Made by a program: the position numbers and the translations under genes
Notes under the pieces: generated by a model
What the model saw: only the letters and a program-made list of their open reading frames with translations
Databases searched by the model: none
Told to the model about the DNA's origin: nothing
In this document: positions 26,653 to 35,976 of the stretch, piece after piece
How the letters are laid out: each line of letters starts with the position of its first letter
Position numbering within the stretch: position 1 is the first letter of the stretch
Source of the DNA: Acinetobacter colistiniresistens
Lineage (GTDB): Bacteria > Pseudomonadota > Gammaproteobacteria > Pseudomonadales > Moraxellaceae
Assembly: GCF_000413935.1 (NCBI RefSeq)
Contig: NZ_KE340380.1
Span: 744,001-808,000 of the forward strand
Length of the DNA: 64,000 bases
Reading direction: 5' to 3'

Positions 26653-28398
26653 CTAGTACATCCAGTTCACACTAAAACCCGTAGTGAAATCATCGGTTTT
26701 AAAATATTCTGGCTTTTTCAATGGCGCACCGACAAATGCGTCATAGCTGACCGACTTAAATACCTGTCCACGTAAGCCCACAACCGCACCCAGCAAACTG
26801 GTGCCAACCAATGGATTTGGATAATGTGCAGTGGTTCCGCCCACCTCACCATAATCAATGCCGCTGTACCATTGCATCGGAAGTTTCGCAATCGAGCCAC
26901 TCAGTTCATTGCGAACCAAGAAGCCATTATCGGCCATCAAGGTCTGCTCACCATCGTAACCACGCACGGTATAACGATTACCGATCGAGAAGCGGTCTTG
27001 GGGAGTCAATGCTTTTTTACTGTTTTGCATCCGCCATTCCGCAAGATACTGTAAGTTCTGTTGCCCGACTCGAAATGGCACTTGTAAACTGGCATTGGCC
27101 TGTAAAATACCAACATGCGTATAGGCTTCACCAAACTCTTCTTCTGGGGCACGCATGGCATTAAATGCACCTGTACCGCGTTTATAAGTCACATTCCCTG
27201 TCAGCGTGGCATTGGAGAGATATTCACTATGATCTAAACTGGCTTTCCAGCCCGCCGTTTTTCGACGCTGTACTTCGACTTCAACATCATTGATAAAGTT
27301 CTGTGATTCTCGATACCAGCCACCCACACTGGCAGAGGTCTTGCGTTTGGCGTCACGGTACAATACCCGCGATAGATCAAGACCAATCAGTTTGCTTTTA
27401 CCGCTATAGTTATAGCTCTCACTAGCACCAGCGACCGTCTGGTTATAATTGGATTGACTATAGCTGGTACTGAGTAACCAATATTGATAAGGAATACTAT
27501 AACTGAGGTAGAAACCATCGGTACCCCGTTTACCAGAATCACCGCCCCCCAAGTCATGGTTATAACTGCCATAGAACAGGTCATTGGCAGTCAACAGGTT
27601 ATCAAGAGATAAAGTTGCAGTCCCTTGATATTTACCGGTTGAATCTGATCCTGCATCATCAACGCCCAAATGTAGACGATAAGGTTTGGATTGCTGCCAA
27701 GCCAACTCCAGATCACTATAGCCTGGCTCAGTTCGTTGCTCGGAAGGCTTAATCTTGAAATCGGCCTCGACGGTAGGCACACGCTTAAAATTTTCCAAAC
27801 CTTGCTCAATATCACGAACATTCAGGATATCGCCTGATTTCACTGGTAAGGCATTGAATTTATGCGCGCGTTTTGAAGTGCCTTCGATGAACTGAACTTG
27901 GTCGACCTTACCCGCAATCACCTTAAGCTGGATTGTACCTGAAGCAATATTCTGCTGCGGCAATAGCATGCGTGTCGTGACATAACCGTGACTAATCAAG
28001 CTGTTTTGAATCAGATCTAGTGCCTGATTGAGTCCTTGTACCCCAATACAGCGTCCAATCAGATTATATTGGCCTTGGGTAACCGGACGCATTGCAAAAG
28101 TAAATTGACGCGCATCCTCACCAATTAACACAAATTTTTTAATTTCAAAACAGACATCTTCACTATTCGATTTCAAATATTGTAGTTGAGGTTGTGTCTG
28201 TAATTGTGTTTCCAATCCTGTTTGCACGGATGGCTCAGGTTGTAATTGCTTTTGTAAGGCCTCATCACGTTGTTGCTGACGCTGGATCGCATCTGCCTCT
28301 ATCGCACTACGTGACGGCGGTTCAGCCGCATAAATAGATGTACCAAGTAAACTTAACATAATGAATATTTGGTTTTTTTTGATTTTTTTTAAGTTCAT
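26653..28398 (-). CDS. cdiB: CdiB outer-membrane two-partner secretion transporter
   Basis: 581 residues from the ATG at 28398 (a TTG lies 9 bases upstream). A signal peptide (NQIFIMLSLLGTSIYAAEPP) is followed by a Gln-rich linker, two POTRA-like domains (about 70-220) and a 16-strand Omp85-type beta barrel. The conserved VRGY motif is present (NRYTVRGYDGEQ), and the protein ends in an aromatic residue (NWMY), as outer-membrane barrels do. It exports CdiA across the outer membrane by recognising the TPS domain. It is the first gene of cdiBAI, 62 bp before cdiA. Confidence 0.95.
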   Translation of the reverse strand: MNLKKIKKNQIFIMLSLLGTSIYAAEPPSRSAIEADAIQRQQQRDEALQKQLQPEPSVQTGLETQLQTQPQLQYLKSNSEDVCFEIKKFVLIGEDARQFTFAMRPVTQGQYNLIGRCIGVQGLNQALDLIQNSLISHGYVTTRMLLPQQNIASGTIQLKVIAGKVDQVQFIEGTSKRAHKFNALPVKSGDILNVRDIEQGLENFKRVPTVEADFKIKPSEQRTEPGYSDLELAWQQSKPYRLHLGVDDAGSDSTGKYQGTATLSLDNLLTANDLFYGSYNHDLGGGDSGKRGTDGFYLSYSIPYQYWLLSTSYSQSNYNQTVAGASESYNYSGKSKLIGLDLSRVLYRDAKRKTSASVGGWYRESQNFINDVEVEVQRRKTAGWKASLDHSEYLSNATLTGNVTYKRGTGAFNAMRAPEEEFGEAYTHVGILQANASLQVPFRVGQQNLQYLAEWRMQNSKKALTPQDRFSIGNRYTVRGYDGEQTLMADNGFLVRNELSGSIAKLPMQWYSGIDYGEVGGTTAHYPNPLVGTSLLGAVVGLRGQVFKSVSYDAFVGAPLKKPEYFKTDDFTTGFSVNWMY

Positions 28399-28407
28399 AT
28401 CAAACAA

Positions 28408-28729
28408 ATAGTAAGAAATTTCAGGTGAATTATTACCAATTGATTACGCTCTGTAAATAAAAAAATGGTTTTTTCTCTTTTTTTTCAATTTAAGTGATGG
28501 ATTTAACAATAACTGCGTTTCATTATGAAAAGTCAGCAATCTATAAAACATTAAAAAATGTATTATTAATTTTTGCGATCATTTAAAAAATAGATTTCTG
28601 AACAAAATGACATGTTCGTTGATCCAGCTTATAAGAGAATAATTCTCAAGTCTAACAATTCGTTACTTGTGGTTATGCCTGCTTCTTGGCATCGTTTGTC
28701 AGTTGCTTCATTATAGGAATCTCCTGCCT
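28408..28729. promoter_or_regulatory. Divergent intergenic region: cdiB and FMN protein promoters
   Basis: An AT-rich 322-bp gap with long T-runs (for example near 28482-28490) between divergent genes. The cdiBAI promoter should lie here. I cannot define -10 and -35 boxes with confidence, and see no open frame or structured RNA. Confidence 0.5.
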
Positions 28730-30400
28730 ATGGCTAGTCCAGCACAAGCTATAAGACATAAATTACTTAATACTTTTTTTTCCAGACATTCCGTTTGGTT
28801 TCTTTGTATTTTTACCGCTTTAAGTATTACTTGGTTTAAATTTACCTATACCCCTCATACAATTTACTATTTTATATCCGATACGCTTTTAAACGGTCTG
28901 TGGTTAGTAACGGGTTTACTCAGTATTGTTGGCTTACGTGACCTACTCCAAAAGAAGCATGCGATCTTAAGAAACTATCCAATTCTTGGACATTTCCGCT
29001 TTCTGTTTGAAGATGTTCGCCCTGAGATTCGTCAATATTTTATTGAATCAGATCAGGATGCCCTGCCTTTTTCACGGATGCAACGTAGTCTGGTCTATCA
29101 GCGCGCTAAGAATGAAAATGCAGATAAACCTTTTGGCTCAATCATTGATGTCTATGATCCGAATTATCGCTTTATTGTACATTCCATTGCGCCTTGTCCA
29201 CCTGCAAATCCAGAATCATTCCGCGTCACGGTGGGTAATGCACAATGTAGCCAGCCCTATAGTTCATCGATTATGAATATTTCGGCGATGAGCTTTGGTA
29301 GTTTGAGTGCAAATGCCATTCGTGCACTGAATAAAGGTGCACATTTAGGCAACTTCTATCACGACACCGGTGAAGGCAGCCTAAGTCCCTACCATCTAGA
29401 GCATGGTGGAGATATTGTCTGGCAAATTGCCAGCGGTTATTTTGGCTGTCGTACCCCTGAAGGTTTATTTGACCCAGATAAGTTTGCACAGCAAGCCAAG
29501 AACCCCAATATTAAAATGATTGAGGTAAAACTCTCTCAAGGGGCAAAACCAGGACACGGCGGTATTTTACCAAAACATAAAATTACTGAAGAAATTGCAC
29601 GTATTCGTGGTATTTCCAGAGATCATGACTGTGTTTCGCCATCCAAACATCCAAGTTTCAACACTCCAATTGAAATGATGCATTTCATTCAGAAGCTTAG
29701 AGAATTGTCAGGTGGCAAACCTGTCGGTTTTAAGCTGTGTATTGGACAACCGTGGCAATTCATGAGCATTGTCAAGGCCATGTTAGAAACCAAAATTGTG
29801 CCCGACTTCGTGGTGGTGGATGGTTCGGAGGGTGGTACGGGTGCGGCACCAATCGAGTTTAGTGACTATATAGGTACGCCACTCAGAGAAGGCTTACGTT
29901 TTGTCCACAACACTTTAGTGGGTGCTGGTCTACGCGACCAAGTGAAAATCGGTGCCAGTGGTAAAATGATCAGCGCCTTTGATATTGCCAGTACCTTTGC
30001 CCTAGGTGCAGACTGGGTCAATTCTGCGCGTGGTTTTATGTTTGCAGTCGGATGTATTCAGGCGCAAAGCTGCCATACCAACCAATGCCCTGTCGGCATT
30101 GCCACTCAGGATAAAGATCGCCAGAAAGCCATCGACGTGCCAAGTAAAGCTGAACGAGTGTTTAACTTCCATAAAAACACTCTGCATGCTCTATCAGAAA
30201 TGATTGCTGCGGCAGGTCTGAATCACCCATCGGACATTAAAGCACACCATTTGGCACAACGCATGAATGACCGTGAAATCAAAAATTATGCACAGATCCA
30301 TTTCTTCTTGAAAGAAAATGAATTGCTGCATAGTGATTTAAATGATGAAGACAATTTCTACTATCGTATGTGGAAAATGGCAGACGCAAATCAATTCTAA
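28730..30400 (+). CDS. FMN-binding glutamate synthase family membrane protein
   Basis: 556 residues from the ATG at 28730 (AGGAA upstream). A frame from a TTG at 28667 would add 21 residues, but I consider it less likely. Two N-terminal membrane segments (about 23-45 and 52-75) precede a glutamate-synthase alpha-barrel domain with ISAMSFGSLSANAIRALNKG, the FMN/substrate loop DGSEGGTGAAP, and the FeS-type CIQAQSCHTNQCPVGIATQD. It is homologous to the FMN half of GltB but lacks the glutaminase, so it is not a standard glutamate synthase. Its exact reaction is unknown. It is a single gene with its own terminator. Confidence 0.85.
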   Translation: MASPAQAIRHKLLNTFFSRHSVWFLCIFTALSITWFKFTYTPHTIYYFISDTLLNGLWLVTGLLSIVGLRDLLQKKHAILRNYPILGHFRFLFEDVRPEIRQYFIESDQDALPFSRMQRSLVYQRAKNENADKPFGSIIDVYDPNYRFIVHSIAPCPPANPESFRVTVGNAQCSQPYSSSIMNISAMSFGSLSANAIRALNKGAHLGNFYHDTGEGSLSPYHLEHGGDIVWQIASGYFGCRTPEGLFDPDKFAQQAKNPNIKMIEVKLSQGAKPGHGGILPKHKITEEIARIRGISRDHDCVSPSKHPSFNTPIEMMHFIQKLRELSGGKPVGFKLCIGQPWQFMSIVKAMLETKIVPDFVVVDGSEGGTGAAPIEFSDYIGTPLREGLRFVHNTLVGAGLRDQVKIGASGKMISAFDIASTFALGADWVNSARGFMFAVGCIQAQSCHTNQCPVGIATQDKDRQKAIDVPSKAERVFNFHKNTLHALSEMIAAAGLNHPSDIKAHHLAQRMNDREIKNYAQIHFFLKENELLHSDLNDEDNFYYRMWKMADANQF

Positions 30401-30408
30401 AAAGCCCC

Positions 30409-30437
30409 AAAAAAGCCACCCTATGGTGGCTTTTTTT
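30409..30437. terminator. Terminator after the FMN protein gene
   Basis: GCCACC, CTAT and GGTGGC form a hairpin flanked by AAAAAA and TTTTTTT, so it may act from both sides of this convergent junction. Confidence 0.9.
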
Positions 30438-30482
30438 ACAGCTTAAAATCATAAATAGTAGACAAAAAACGATTAAATAAAA

Positions 30483-31511
30483 TTAATAATAATGATGATT
30501 TGGTTTGGCATGCAAGAAAGCTGGGATCAATCCCGTGAGCGCTGCACGAATATCTGCACGTTCATTAATCAACTGATGTGACCCTTCTTCCAGCATCAAT
30601 AAGGTCTGCAATCTAAACTTACGGCGGATATATTCAATGTTATAACGCCAATCCACAGTTTGGTCCAAAGCCCCCTGCGCTAACCAGACTGGAATACGAC
30701 AGGCTGGTCGTTGCTCCATTTCCAGCATCCATTTTGACATCGCCAGAATCCAGTCCATCCCCATCATGCGAGGCTGTAGAGGATCTTTTAAGCGGACAAA
30801 ACGTAAAAATTCAGGGTTATGATTATTACGGCGGAAATGTCGTGGTACTTGGCTTTTGATTCGACGGATAATACCGAGCCCAACAGAGTTATGCCACCAT
30901 GCCGTTTTCGCAGGTCGAATCAATGGCGATAATAATAACACTCGATCAACAATCGGATCTTCGCGGCGTTCGGCATACTCAAGTAAATGGTGCATCCAAA
31001 TGGCACCACCTGTACTTTGCCCAATCCCTAACCATGGCTTAGGTAATTGTTTCGCACCACGTACGCGATCATAAACAGCATGTAAAACTTGCTGATAATG
31101 ATCAAAGTTCTGGATACTGGCCGGTGAACCATTACTGAGCCCATGACCGGGAAGATCATAGGTGAGCACACTAAAACCTTGATCAAGAATTTCTTTGATA
31201 ATGGGTTGATAAATGCCACTATGTTCCAGATAACCATGAAGTAAACACACGGTCCCCTGTATTTTTTGTTGTTTCGGCTGAAATACCTGCACATGTAAGC
31301 GGAACAGAGGCATTTCCACATAGCCCTGCCAATGTTCACCATCCAGTAAATGTAAACCGTATAACTTACGGTACGCCTGTAATGGTTTTGAGATTTCAGT
31401 GACGCTGGATAAATCCAGAGGTTCAAGTACCTGTGGGGTCGTCTCACGATTCGGAACGGGTAAATCCAGTTGTTTTAGAATTGTCGGATTTAAAAATGGA
31501 ATATCGGACAT
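30483..31511 (-). CDS. Alpha/beta hydrolase (monoacylglycerol-lipase/lysophospholipase-like)
   Basis: 342 residues from the ATG at 31511, which overlaps the upstream gene's stop (TAATG). The alpha/beta-hydrolase core shows LLHGYLEHSGIY (oxyanion region), DLPGHGLSNG, the nucleophile elbow GIGQSTGGAIW, the acid in QGALDQTVDW and the catalytic histidine in EEGSHQLINE. This pattern fits PldB or monoglyceride-lipase types acting on lysophospholipids or acylglycerols, probably at the membrane. It is the last gene of a four-gene operon with a phosphatase, murB and a DUF218 protein. Substrate not determined. Confidence 0.85.
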   Translation of the reverse strand: MSDIPFLNPTILKQLDLPVPNRETTPQVLEPLDLSSVTEISKPLQAYRKLYGLHLLDGEHWQGYVEMPLFRLHVQVFQPKQQKIQGTVCLLHGYLEHSGIYQPIIKEILDQGFSVLTYDLPGHGLSNGSPASIQNFDHYQQVLHAVYDRVRGAKQLPKPWLGIGQSTGGAIWMHHLLEYAERREDPIVDRVLLLSPLIRPAKTAWWHNSVGLGIIRRIKSQVPRHFRRNNHNPEFLRFVRLKDPLQPRMMGMDWILAMSKWMLEMEQRPACRIPVWLAQGALDQTVDWRYNIEYIRRKFRLQTLLMLEEGSHQLINERADIRAALTGLIPAFLHAKPNHHYY

Positions 31512-32647
31512 TAGGGTATCTCTCGACAATCACTTGAGCCAAATAACATATCACGAATTGTTGCGAGCATTTCATAGTTGGCACGGCGGCTATGGTCATA
31601 GTTTTGCTCACTCGGACGCCACTGGGTGAGCGTTGTAGGCATTGGTGCAATCACAGGCACCGTTTCAATCCCATTTAAGGCAAATAAACGTCGTGTACGC
31701 GGCATGTGATATTCATCCGTAATCAGAATCACTGTAGGTGCACCACCTTTCTTTTGCAGCAATAAAGAACTGAATCTCGAATTTTCACAAGTATTCATAC
31801 TCCGATTTTCAAGCAGCTTTGCATCCACGCCACGTTCTTTTAACCAAGCCTGCATATAGGGCGCCTCAACTCCACTGAGTACAATCGGTAAAGCGTATTT
31901 TTTCTCTACTTGCAAGGTTTTTTCCAAGCGTAAACGGGTGTAGTTATTCACTACAATATCTTTACCATTCGCGCCAAGCGTAAGTCCACCGCCCAACACC
32001 ACTATCGCATTCGGTTGCGACAGACTTTGCTGCTCAACCACGTTCTCTTTACTATTTTTCAGTTCAATTAAATCTTTATTGGTCTGATCTTTGTTCTCTT
32101 CATTGACCGGCAATGCAATTGGATAAGTCTCTAAGAATGCAATATATTTACCCATGAGTGCCTGATTATCGGGTGTATTCCACTGTAGAAAATCCAGTGG
32201 TGTGTTAATCACAACCGCCGAACTTTCCTGATCTTGTACAGGTTTCTGATCACTCATCAGTGGAATATTCGTCTGTTTTTTCTGATCCTGTGTCTCTTTG
32301 TCCTGTTCTTCTGCAATCAACTCTTGCAGTAACTTATAACGTGCCTGAATCAATCTTAAATCTTCTGATTTTTCAAATTGAAGCGCTTTTTCCATCAGCT
32401 TCAGATAGGCCTGTCGGGCAATCCATAAATTAGAACCCGGTTCCAAGGTTTCATGCTCGCTTAAAGCAGCAGGTCGCTGGCTTTGTGCTGCAACTTCATT
32501 GACATCAACAGGAACAAAACGATTCAGTCCTTTAACAACCAACTGTGAGTAAAAGGGCGAGTATAAAAAAAGCACAAAACAGCCCAATAGCACGAATAAT
32601 ATAGTAATTACCCGTACTAAACTGACCATCCAATGCATTTTCGCCAT
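31511..32647 (-). CDS. DUF218 (YdcF/SanA/ElyC-like) inner-membrane protein
   Basis: 378 residues. One N-terminal membrane segment (VRVITILFVLLGCFVLFLY, about 10-30) precedes a long linker and a C-terminal DUF218 domain (about 215-350) with AIVVLGGGLTLGANGK, TRLRLEKTL, LPIVLSGVE, ENRSMNTCENS and ILITDEYHMPRTRRLF. ElyC and SanA relatives act in envelope integrity and peptidoglycan or lipid-carrier metabolism, which fits the murB neighbour. The linker is rich in Gln, Lys and Glu. It lies 8 bp after murB and is coupled to the hydrolase gene downstream. Confidence 0.85.
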   Translation of the reverse strand: MAKMHWMVSLVRVITILFVLLGCFVLFLYSPFYSQLVVKGLNRFVPVDVNEVAAQSQRPAALSEHETLEPGSNLWIARQAYLKLMEKALQFEKSEDLRLIQARYKLLQELIAEEQDKETQDQKKQTNIPLMSDQKPVQDQESSAVVINTPLDFLQWNTPDNQALMGKYIAFLETYPIALPVNEENKDQTNKDLIELKNSKENVVEQQSLSQPNAIVVLGGGLTLGANGKDIVVNNYTRLRLEKTLQVEKKYALPIVLSGVEAPYMQAWLKERGVDAKLLENRSMNTCENSRFSSLLLQKKGGAPTVILITDEYHMPRTRRLFALNGIETVPVIAPMPTTLTQWRPSEQNYDHSRRANYEMLATIRDMLFGSSDCREIP

Positions 32648-32655
32648 AAATTTTT

Positions 32656-33690
32656 TTACCCAAGATGAGTCTGGATTAACCCTTGTTCACTGTATAACAC
32701 AGGTTCAGGTTCTAGTTGAATACTAAACTTTTGTTTTACATCACTTTGTACAGCTCGATAGGTCGCTTGCACATCGGCAAGTGTGGCCTCGGCATAATTC
32801 ACCAAGACCAAGGCCTGTTTCTGAAACATCCCTACTGAACCCAGTTGCTTACCTTTCCAGCCAGCTTGATCGATTAACCAGCCTGCTGCCACTTTAACAT
32901 TGCTATTCGCTTGCGGATAATGCGGAATGTTTGGAAATTGTTGAGTAATTTTGTCGAATTCTATTTGTGTCAAAATAGGATTTTTAAAAAAACTACCGAC
33001 ATTGGGAAACTCGTTTGGATTCGGTAATTTACTTTGGCGAATATAAATCACCTGATTTTGTAAATTTTCCGCTGTGAGTTCATTACCGACTGCTTGTTTG
33101 AGATCACCATAATTCAGTTTAAGTTCTGCTTCTTTCAGCAGTTTGAAGGTCACGCTGATGATGATGTAACGATTCGGGTGATCTTTAAAAATACTATGAC
33201 GATATGCAAAATGACAATCTTGAGCTGCAATCGAAGTAAACTGTTTCAATTCACGATCATAGACTTGTACAGAGTCAATGAACTCTCCTGCTTCTACACC
33301 ATAAGCCCCAATATTCTGTACAGGCGAAGCACCCACCAGACCCGGAATCAAGGCAAGATTTTGCAGACCAAACCAATGTTGTTGTGTGCTATACAAAACA
33401 AAGTCATGCCAGATTTGTCCAGCACCCACTTTGACGGTAATGCGATGTTCATCCTCAGCCTGAACCTCTATCCCCTGAATATTCAAATGTAAGACCAAAG
33501 CTTGAATCTGTTGCGGCAATAACACATTACTGCCACCAGAGAGCACCAAAACATTCAAATGTTGCTGTTCGGCAAAGGTCAGAGCCTCAACCACCTCCTC
33601 AGCATGATTGATTTGAACATAATGCGAAGCAATGGCATTCAAATTTAAGGTATTTAAGTTTTTAAGCTGAACCTGTGCTTGTACCTGCAT
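32656..33690 (-). CDS. murB: UDP-N-acetylenolpyruvoylglucosamine reductase
   Basis: This FAD/NADPH enzyme makes UDP-N-acetylmuramate, the second committed step of peptidoglycan synthesis in the cytoplasm. It has 344 residues. The FAD-binding region holds [11 protein letters not shown], the core [20 protein letters not shown] with the active-site area, and the catalytic serine in [12 protein letters not shown]. The length and the Tyr-loop-containing middle ([10 protein letters not shown]) fit type I (E. coli-like) MurB. It follows the phosphatase gene by 13 bp. Confidence 0.96.
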   Translation of the reverse strand: MQVQAQVQLKNLNTLNLNAIASHYVQINHAEEVVEALTFAEQQHLNVLVLSGGSNVLLPQQIQALVLHLNIQGIEVQAEDEHRITVKVGAGQIWHDFVLYSTQQHWFGLQNLALIPGLVGASPVQNIGAYGVEAGEFIDSVQVYDRELKQFTSIAAQDCHFAYRHSIFKDHPNRYIIISVTFKLLKEAELKLNYGDLKQAVGNELTAENLQNQVIYIRQSKLPNPNEFPNVGSFFKNPILTQIEFDKITQQFPNIPHYPQANSNVKVAAGWLIDQAGWKGKQLGSVGMFQKQALVLVNYAEATLADVQATYRAVQSDVKQKFSIQLEPEPVLYSEQGLIQTHLG

Positions 33691-33703
33691 ATTAAATTAA
33701 ATC

Positions 33704-34219
33704 CTATAACCCTGCTTTCATCTGCTTTTTAAAAATATCAACCCATGCTTGGCTGCTGGACTCACATTGATCAAGCACGCGATCAAAGCCATCCGCGCCC
33801 CCATAATAAGGATCTGGTACGGCTTGTTGACTAAAACGCGGATCATGTTCACTCATCAATGCCAGTTTGGCACGGATCTGATCAGCGCCAAATTGACGCA
33901 CTGCCTGCGGCATGAGCGCTTGAATATCATCAAAATTTTCATGATCCATTGCAAGAATAAGATCAAACTCGACAAAATCGGCTAACACAATCTGTCTTGC
34001 GCGTAGCTGGGCCAAATCATAACCACGTTTTAGCGCATGTTTCTGACTGCGTGCGTCTGGTGCTTTATTTGGATGATAATTACTGGTTCCTGCAGAATCG
34101 ACGACTACATTGAGGTGATACACATCACAATAATGTCTGAGAATTGCCTCTGCGGTTGGGGAACGGCAAATATTTCCTAAACAGACACATAACACCTTAT
34201 ACGGCGTTTTGGATGGCAT
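33704..34219 (-). CDS. Low-molecular-weight protein-tyrosine phosphatase
   Basis: 171 residues. The signature loop CLGNICRSP (C-x4-x-R-S) lies near residue 14, and the general acid is in the VPDPYYGG segment near residue 128; both define the LMW-PTP family. I chose the ATG at 34219 because GAGG lies six bases upstream; a GTG at 34225 in the same frame would overlap that site. In bacteria such enzymes often dephosphorylate tyrosine kinases of polysaccharide export (Wzb/Wzc), but no such genes are nearby. It is the first gene of the murB operon. Confidence 0.93.
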   Translation of the reverse strand: MPSKTPYKVLCVCLGNICRSPTAEAILRHYCDVYHLNVVVDSAGTSNYHPNKAPDARSQKHALKRGYDLAQLRARQIVLADFVEFDLILAMDHENFDDIQALMPQAVRQFGADQIRAKLALMSEHDPRFSQQAVPDPYYGGADGFDRVLDQCESSSQAWVDIFKKQMKAGL

Positions 34220-34337
34220 AATCACCTCAAAGCTACAGTTTTTAACAGCGTCTTATGTTAATTTATTTAAGCAGTGAAACCTATAGTCACTTTATATAAA
34301 AATGTTGTATTTATTATGAAAAAATAAGGATGTATGT

Positions 34338-35498
34338 ATGAACCCGTTTCAATTTCAAACTGTTCCCAACATCATCGCGGGACTAGGTTCGATACAAGAA
34401 CTTAAACAAGTGCTTACTCAACAGAATTATCACAAAGCATTAATTGTGACCGATGCAGGCATGATTCAACATCAACTACATCTCCCGATTTTAGAAATTT
34501 TAAACCAGATCAAACTTAAACATATTGTTTATGCAGATATTCAAGCAGATCCACCTGAACATGTTGTGCTCGAAGCTGTTGATTTCGCGAAGCAAGAACA
34601 GGTCGATGTGATCATTGGCTTTGGCGGTGGCAGCTCCATGGATGTAGCCAAAATTATTGCTTTACTGGCTCATCCTGAACAGCAACAAAATCTTAGTGAA
34701 ATTTATGGTGTCAATCAGGCCAAAGCACCTCGTTTAGCCCTGATACTGATTCCAACCACAGCAGGAACAGGTTCAGAAGTCACCCCTATTTCAATCGTGA
34801 CCACTGGCGCTACGACAAAAATGGGCGTGGTCTCTCCAATCCTCTATGCGGACGTAGCCATTTTAGATGCCACCTTCACCCAAGGCTTACCAGCACATAT
34901 CACTGCGGCAACGGGCATAGATGCTATGGTTCACGCGATTGAAGCCTATACATCCAATCTAAAAAAGAATTTTTATGCAGATATGCTGGCTAAAAATGCT
35001 TTAAAACTACTCAATCATAATTTAGCTAAAGTCCTTAAAGATGGTGCTGATCTTGAAGCAAGACAGAATATGCTGGTGGGTTCAATGTTGGCAGGTCAGG
35101 CTTTTGCCAATGCACCAGTTGGTGCCGTGCATGCACTTGCGTATCCATTAGGAGGACATTTTCACCTTTCGCATGGCCATACCAATGCCTTGGTGCTGGT
35201 TGAGGTTTTAAAATTTAACGCTCCAAAGGCCAAACAGCATTATGCCGAGCTCATGCAACTCTTAGATCCACGCAGTACAGGCTGTACCGATGGCTTATGT
35301 GACCTGTTCATTGATCATATGCAAAACCATCTGGATCACAGTGGTTTAACACTAAAATTAAAAGATTTGAACATTGCCGAGGCCAAACTACCACAACTGG
35401 CCAAAGATGCGATGTTACAAACCAGACTCTTGCAAAACAATCCAAGAGAAATGACGGAACAGGATGCTTTACACATTTATCAGGCGATTTATGCATGA
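34338..35498 (+). CDS. Iron-containing alcohol dehydrogenase
   Basis: 386 residues, a normal length for the Fe-ADH family. The NAD-binding motif GFGGGSSMDVAK (about residues 93-104) and PTTAGTGSEVTPISIVT are visible. Metal ligands are expected in GIDAMVHAIEAY and in AVHALAYPLGGHFHLSHGHTNA. It likely oxidises or reduces a short-chain alcohol or aldehyde with NAD(H). The last four bases overlap the thioesterase start, so the two are coupled. The exact substrate is not readable from the sequence. Confidence 0.93.
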   Translation: MNPFQFQTVPNIIAGLGSIQELKQVLTQQNYHKALIVTDAGMIQHQLHLPILEILNQIKLKHIVYADIQADPPEHVVLEAVDFAKQEQVDVIIGFGGGSSMDVAKIIALLAHPEQQQNLSEIYGVNQAKAPRLALILIPTTAGTGSEVTPISIVTTGATTKMGVVSPILYADVAILDATFTQGLPAHITAATGIDAMVHAIEAYTSNLKKNFYADMLAKNALKLLNHNLAKVLKDGADLEARQNMLVGSMLAGQAFANAPVGAVHALAYPLGGHFHLSHGHTNALVLVEVLKFNAPKAKQHYAELMQLLDPRSTGCTDGLCDLFIDHMQNHLDHSGLTLKLKDLNIAEAKLPQLAKDAMLQTRLLQNNPREMTEQDALHIYQAIYA

Positions 35499-35926
35499 CC
35501 AAACCCGTATTAAAAACACGAGAACAATTTAAATTCTTTCTGCCTATTCAAACCCGTTGGGCAGACAACGACCTTTACGGCCATGTAAATAACGTCACTT
35601 ACTATAGTTATTTTGATACTGCTGCAAATGCATTGCTGATCAAGCAAACCGGCTTCGATATTCATCGCAGTAAAAGCATTGGTCTGGTTGTTGACTCAGC
35701 CTGTAGTTTCTTTCAAGAACTGTCTTTTCCCGAAATGATTGAAGTCGGCGTTGCAATTGGAAAAATTGGTAATTCATCACTGCGGTATGAACTGGCAATT
35801 TTTAAACATGGCCAACAACAAGCAGCAGCACAAGGTCATTTTGTGCATGTGTTTGTAGATCGTGAAACTCGAAAAAGCATCCCCATTCCTGAGCGTATGC
35901 GGGAAGTTTTAACCCATTTTATGTAA
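35495..35926 (+). CDS. Acyl-CoA thioesterase, 4HBT/YbgC hotdog family
   Basis: 143 residues. The N-terminal signature TRWADNDLYGHVNNVTYYSY, with the Asp-x-x-Gly-His-Val-Asn pattern, is that of 4-hydroxybenzoyl-CoA-type thioesterases. It probably hydrolyses acyl-CoA esters in the cytoplasm. It overlaps the alcohol dehydrogenase gene by four bases (ATGA), so both are likely to act on one metabolite chain, for example alcohol or acid release. A convergent terminator follows. Confidence 0.88.
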   Translation: MTKPVLKTREQFKFFLPIQTRWADNDLYGHVNNVTYYSYFDTAANALLIKQTGFDIHRSKSIGLVVDSACSFFQELSFPEMIEVGVAIGKIGNSSLRYELAIFKHGQQQAAAQGHFVHVFVDRETRKSIPIPERMREVLTHFM

Positions 35927-35933
35927 AAGCATG

Positions 35934-35966
35934 GGGCAAAAAGAAAATGCATCATTCTTTTTGCCC
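35934..35966. terminator. Bidirectional terminator between thioesterase and phospholipase C genes
   Basis: Perfect 12-base arms GGGCAAAAAGAA (35934-35945) and TTCTTTTTGCCC (35955-35966) lie between two convergent genes. Confidence 0.85.
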
Positions 35967-35976
35967 GAACTATCAT

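Noticed and set aside
28667..28729. TTG-initiated extension of the FMN glutamate-synthase-like protein
   Set aside because: A downstream ATG with AGGAA is a better start; the extension begins with a rare codon and has no ribosome site.
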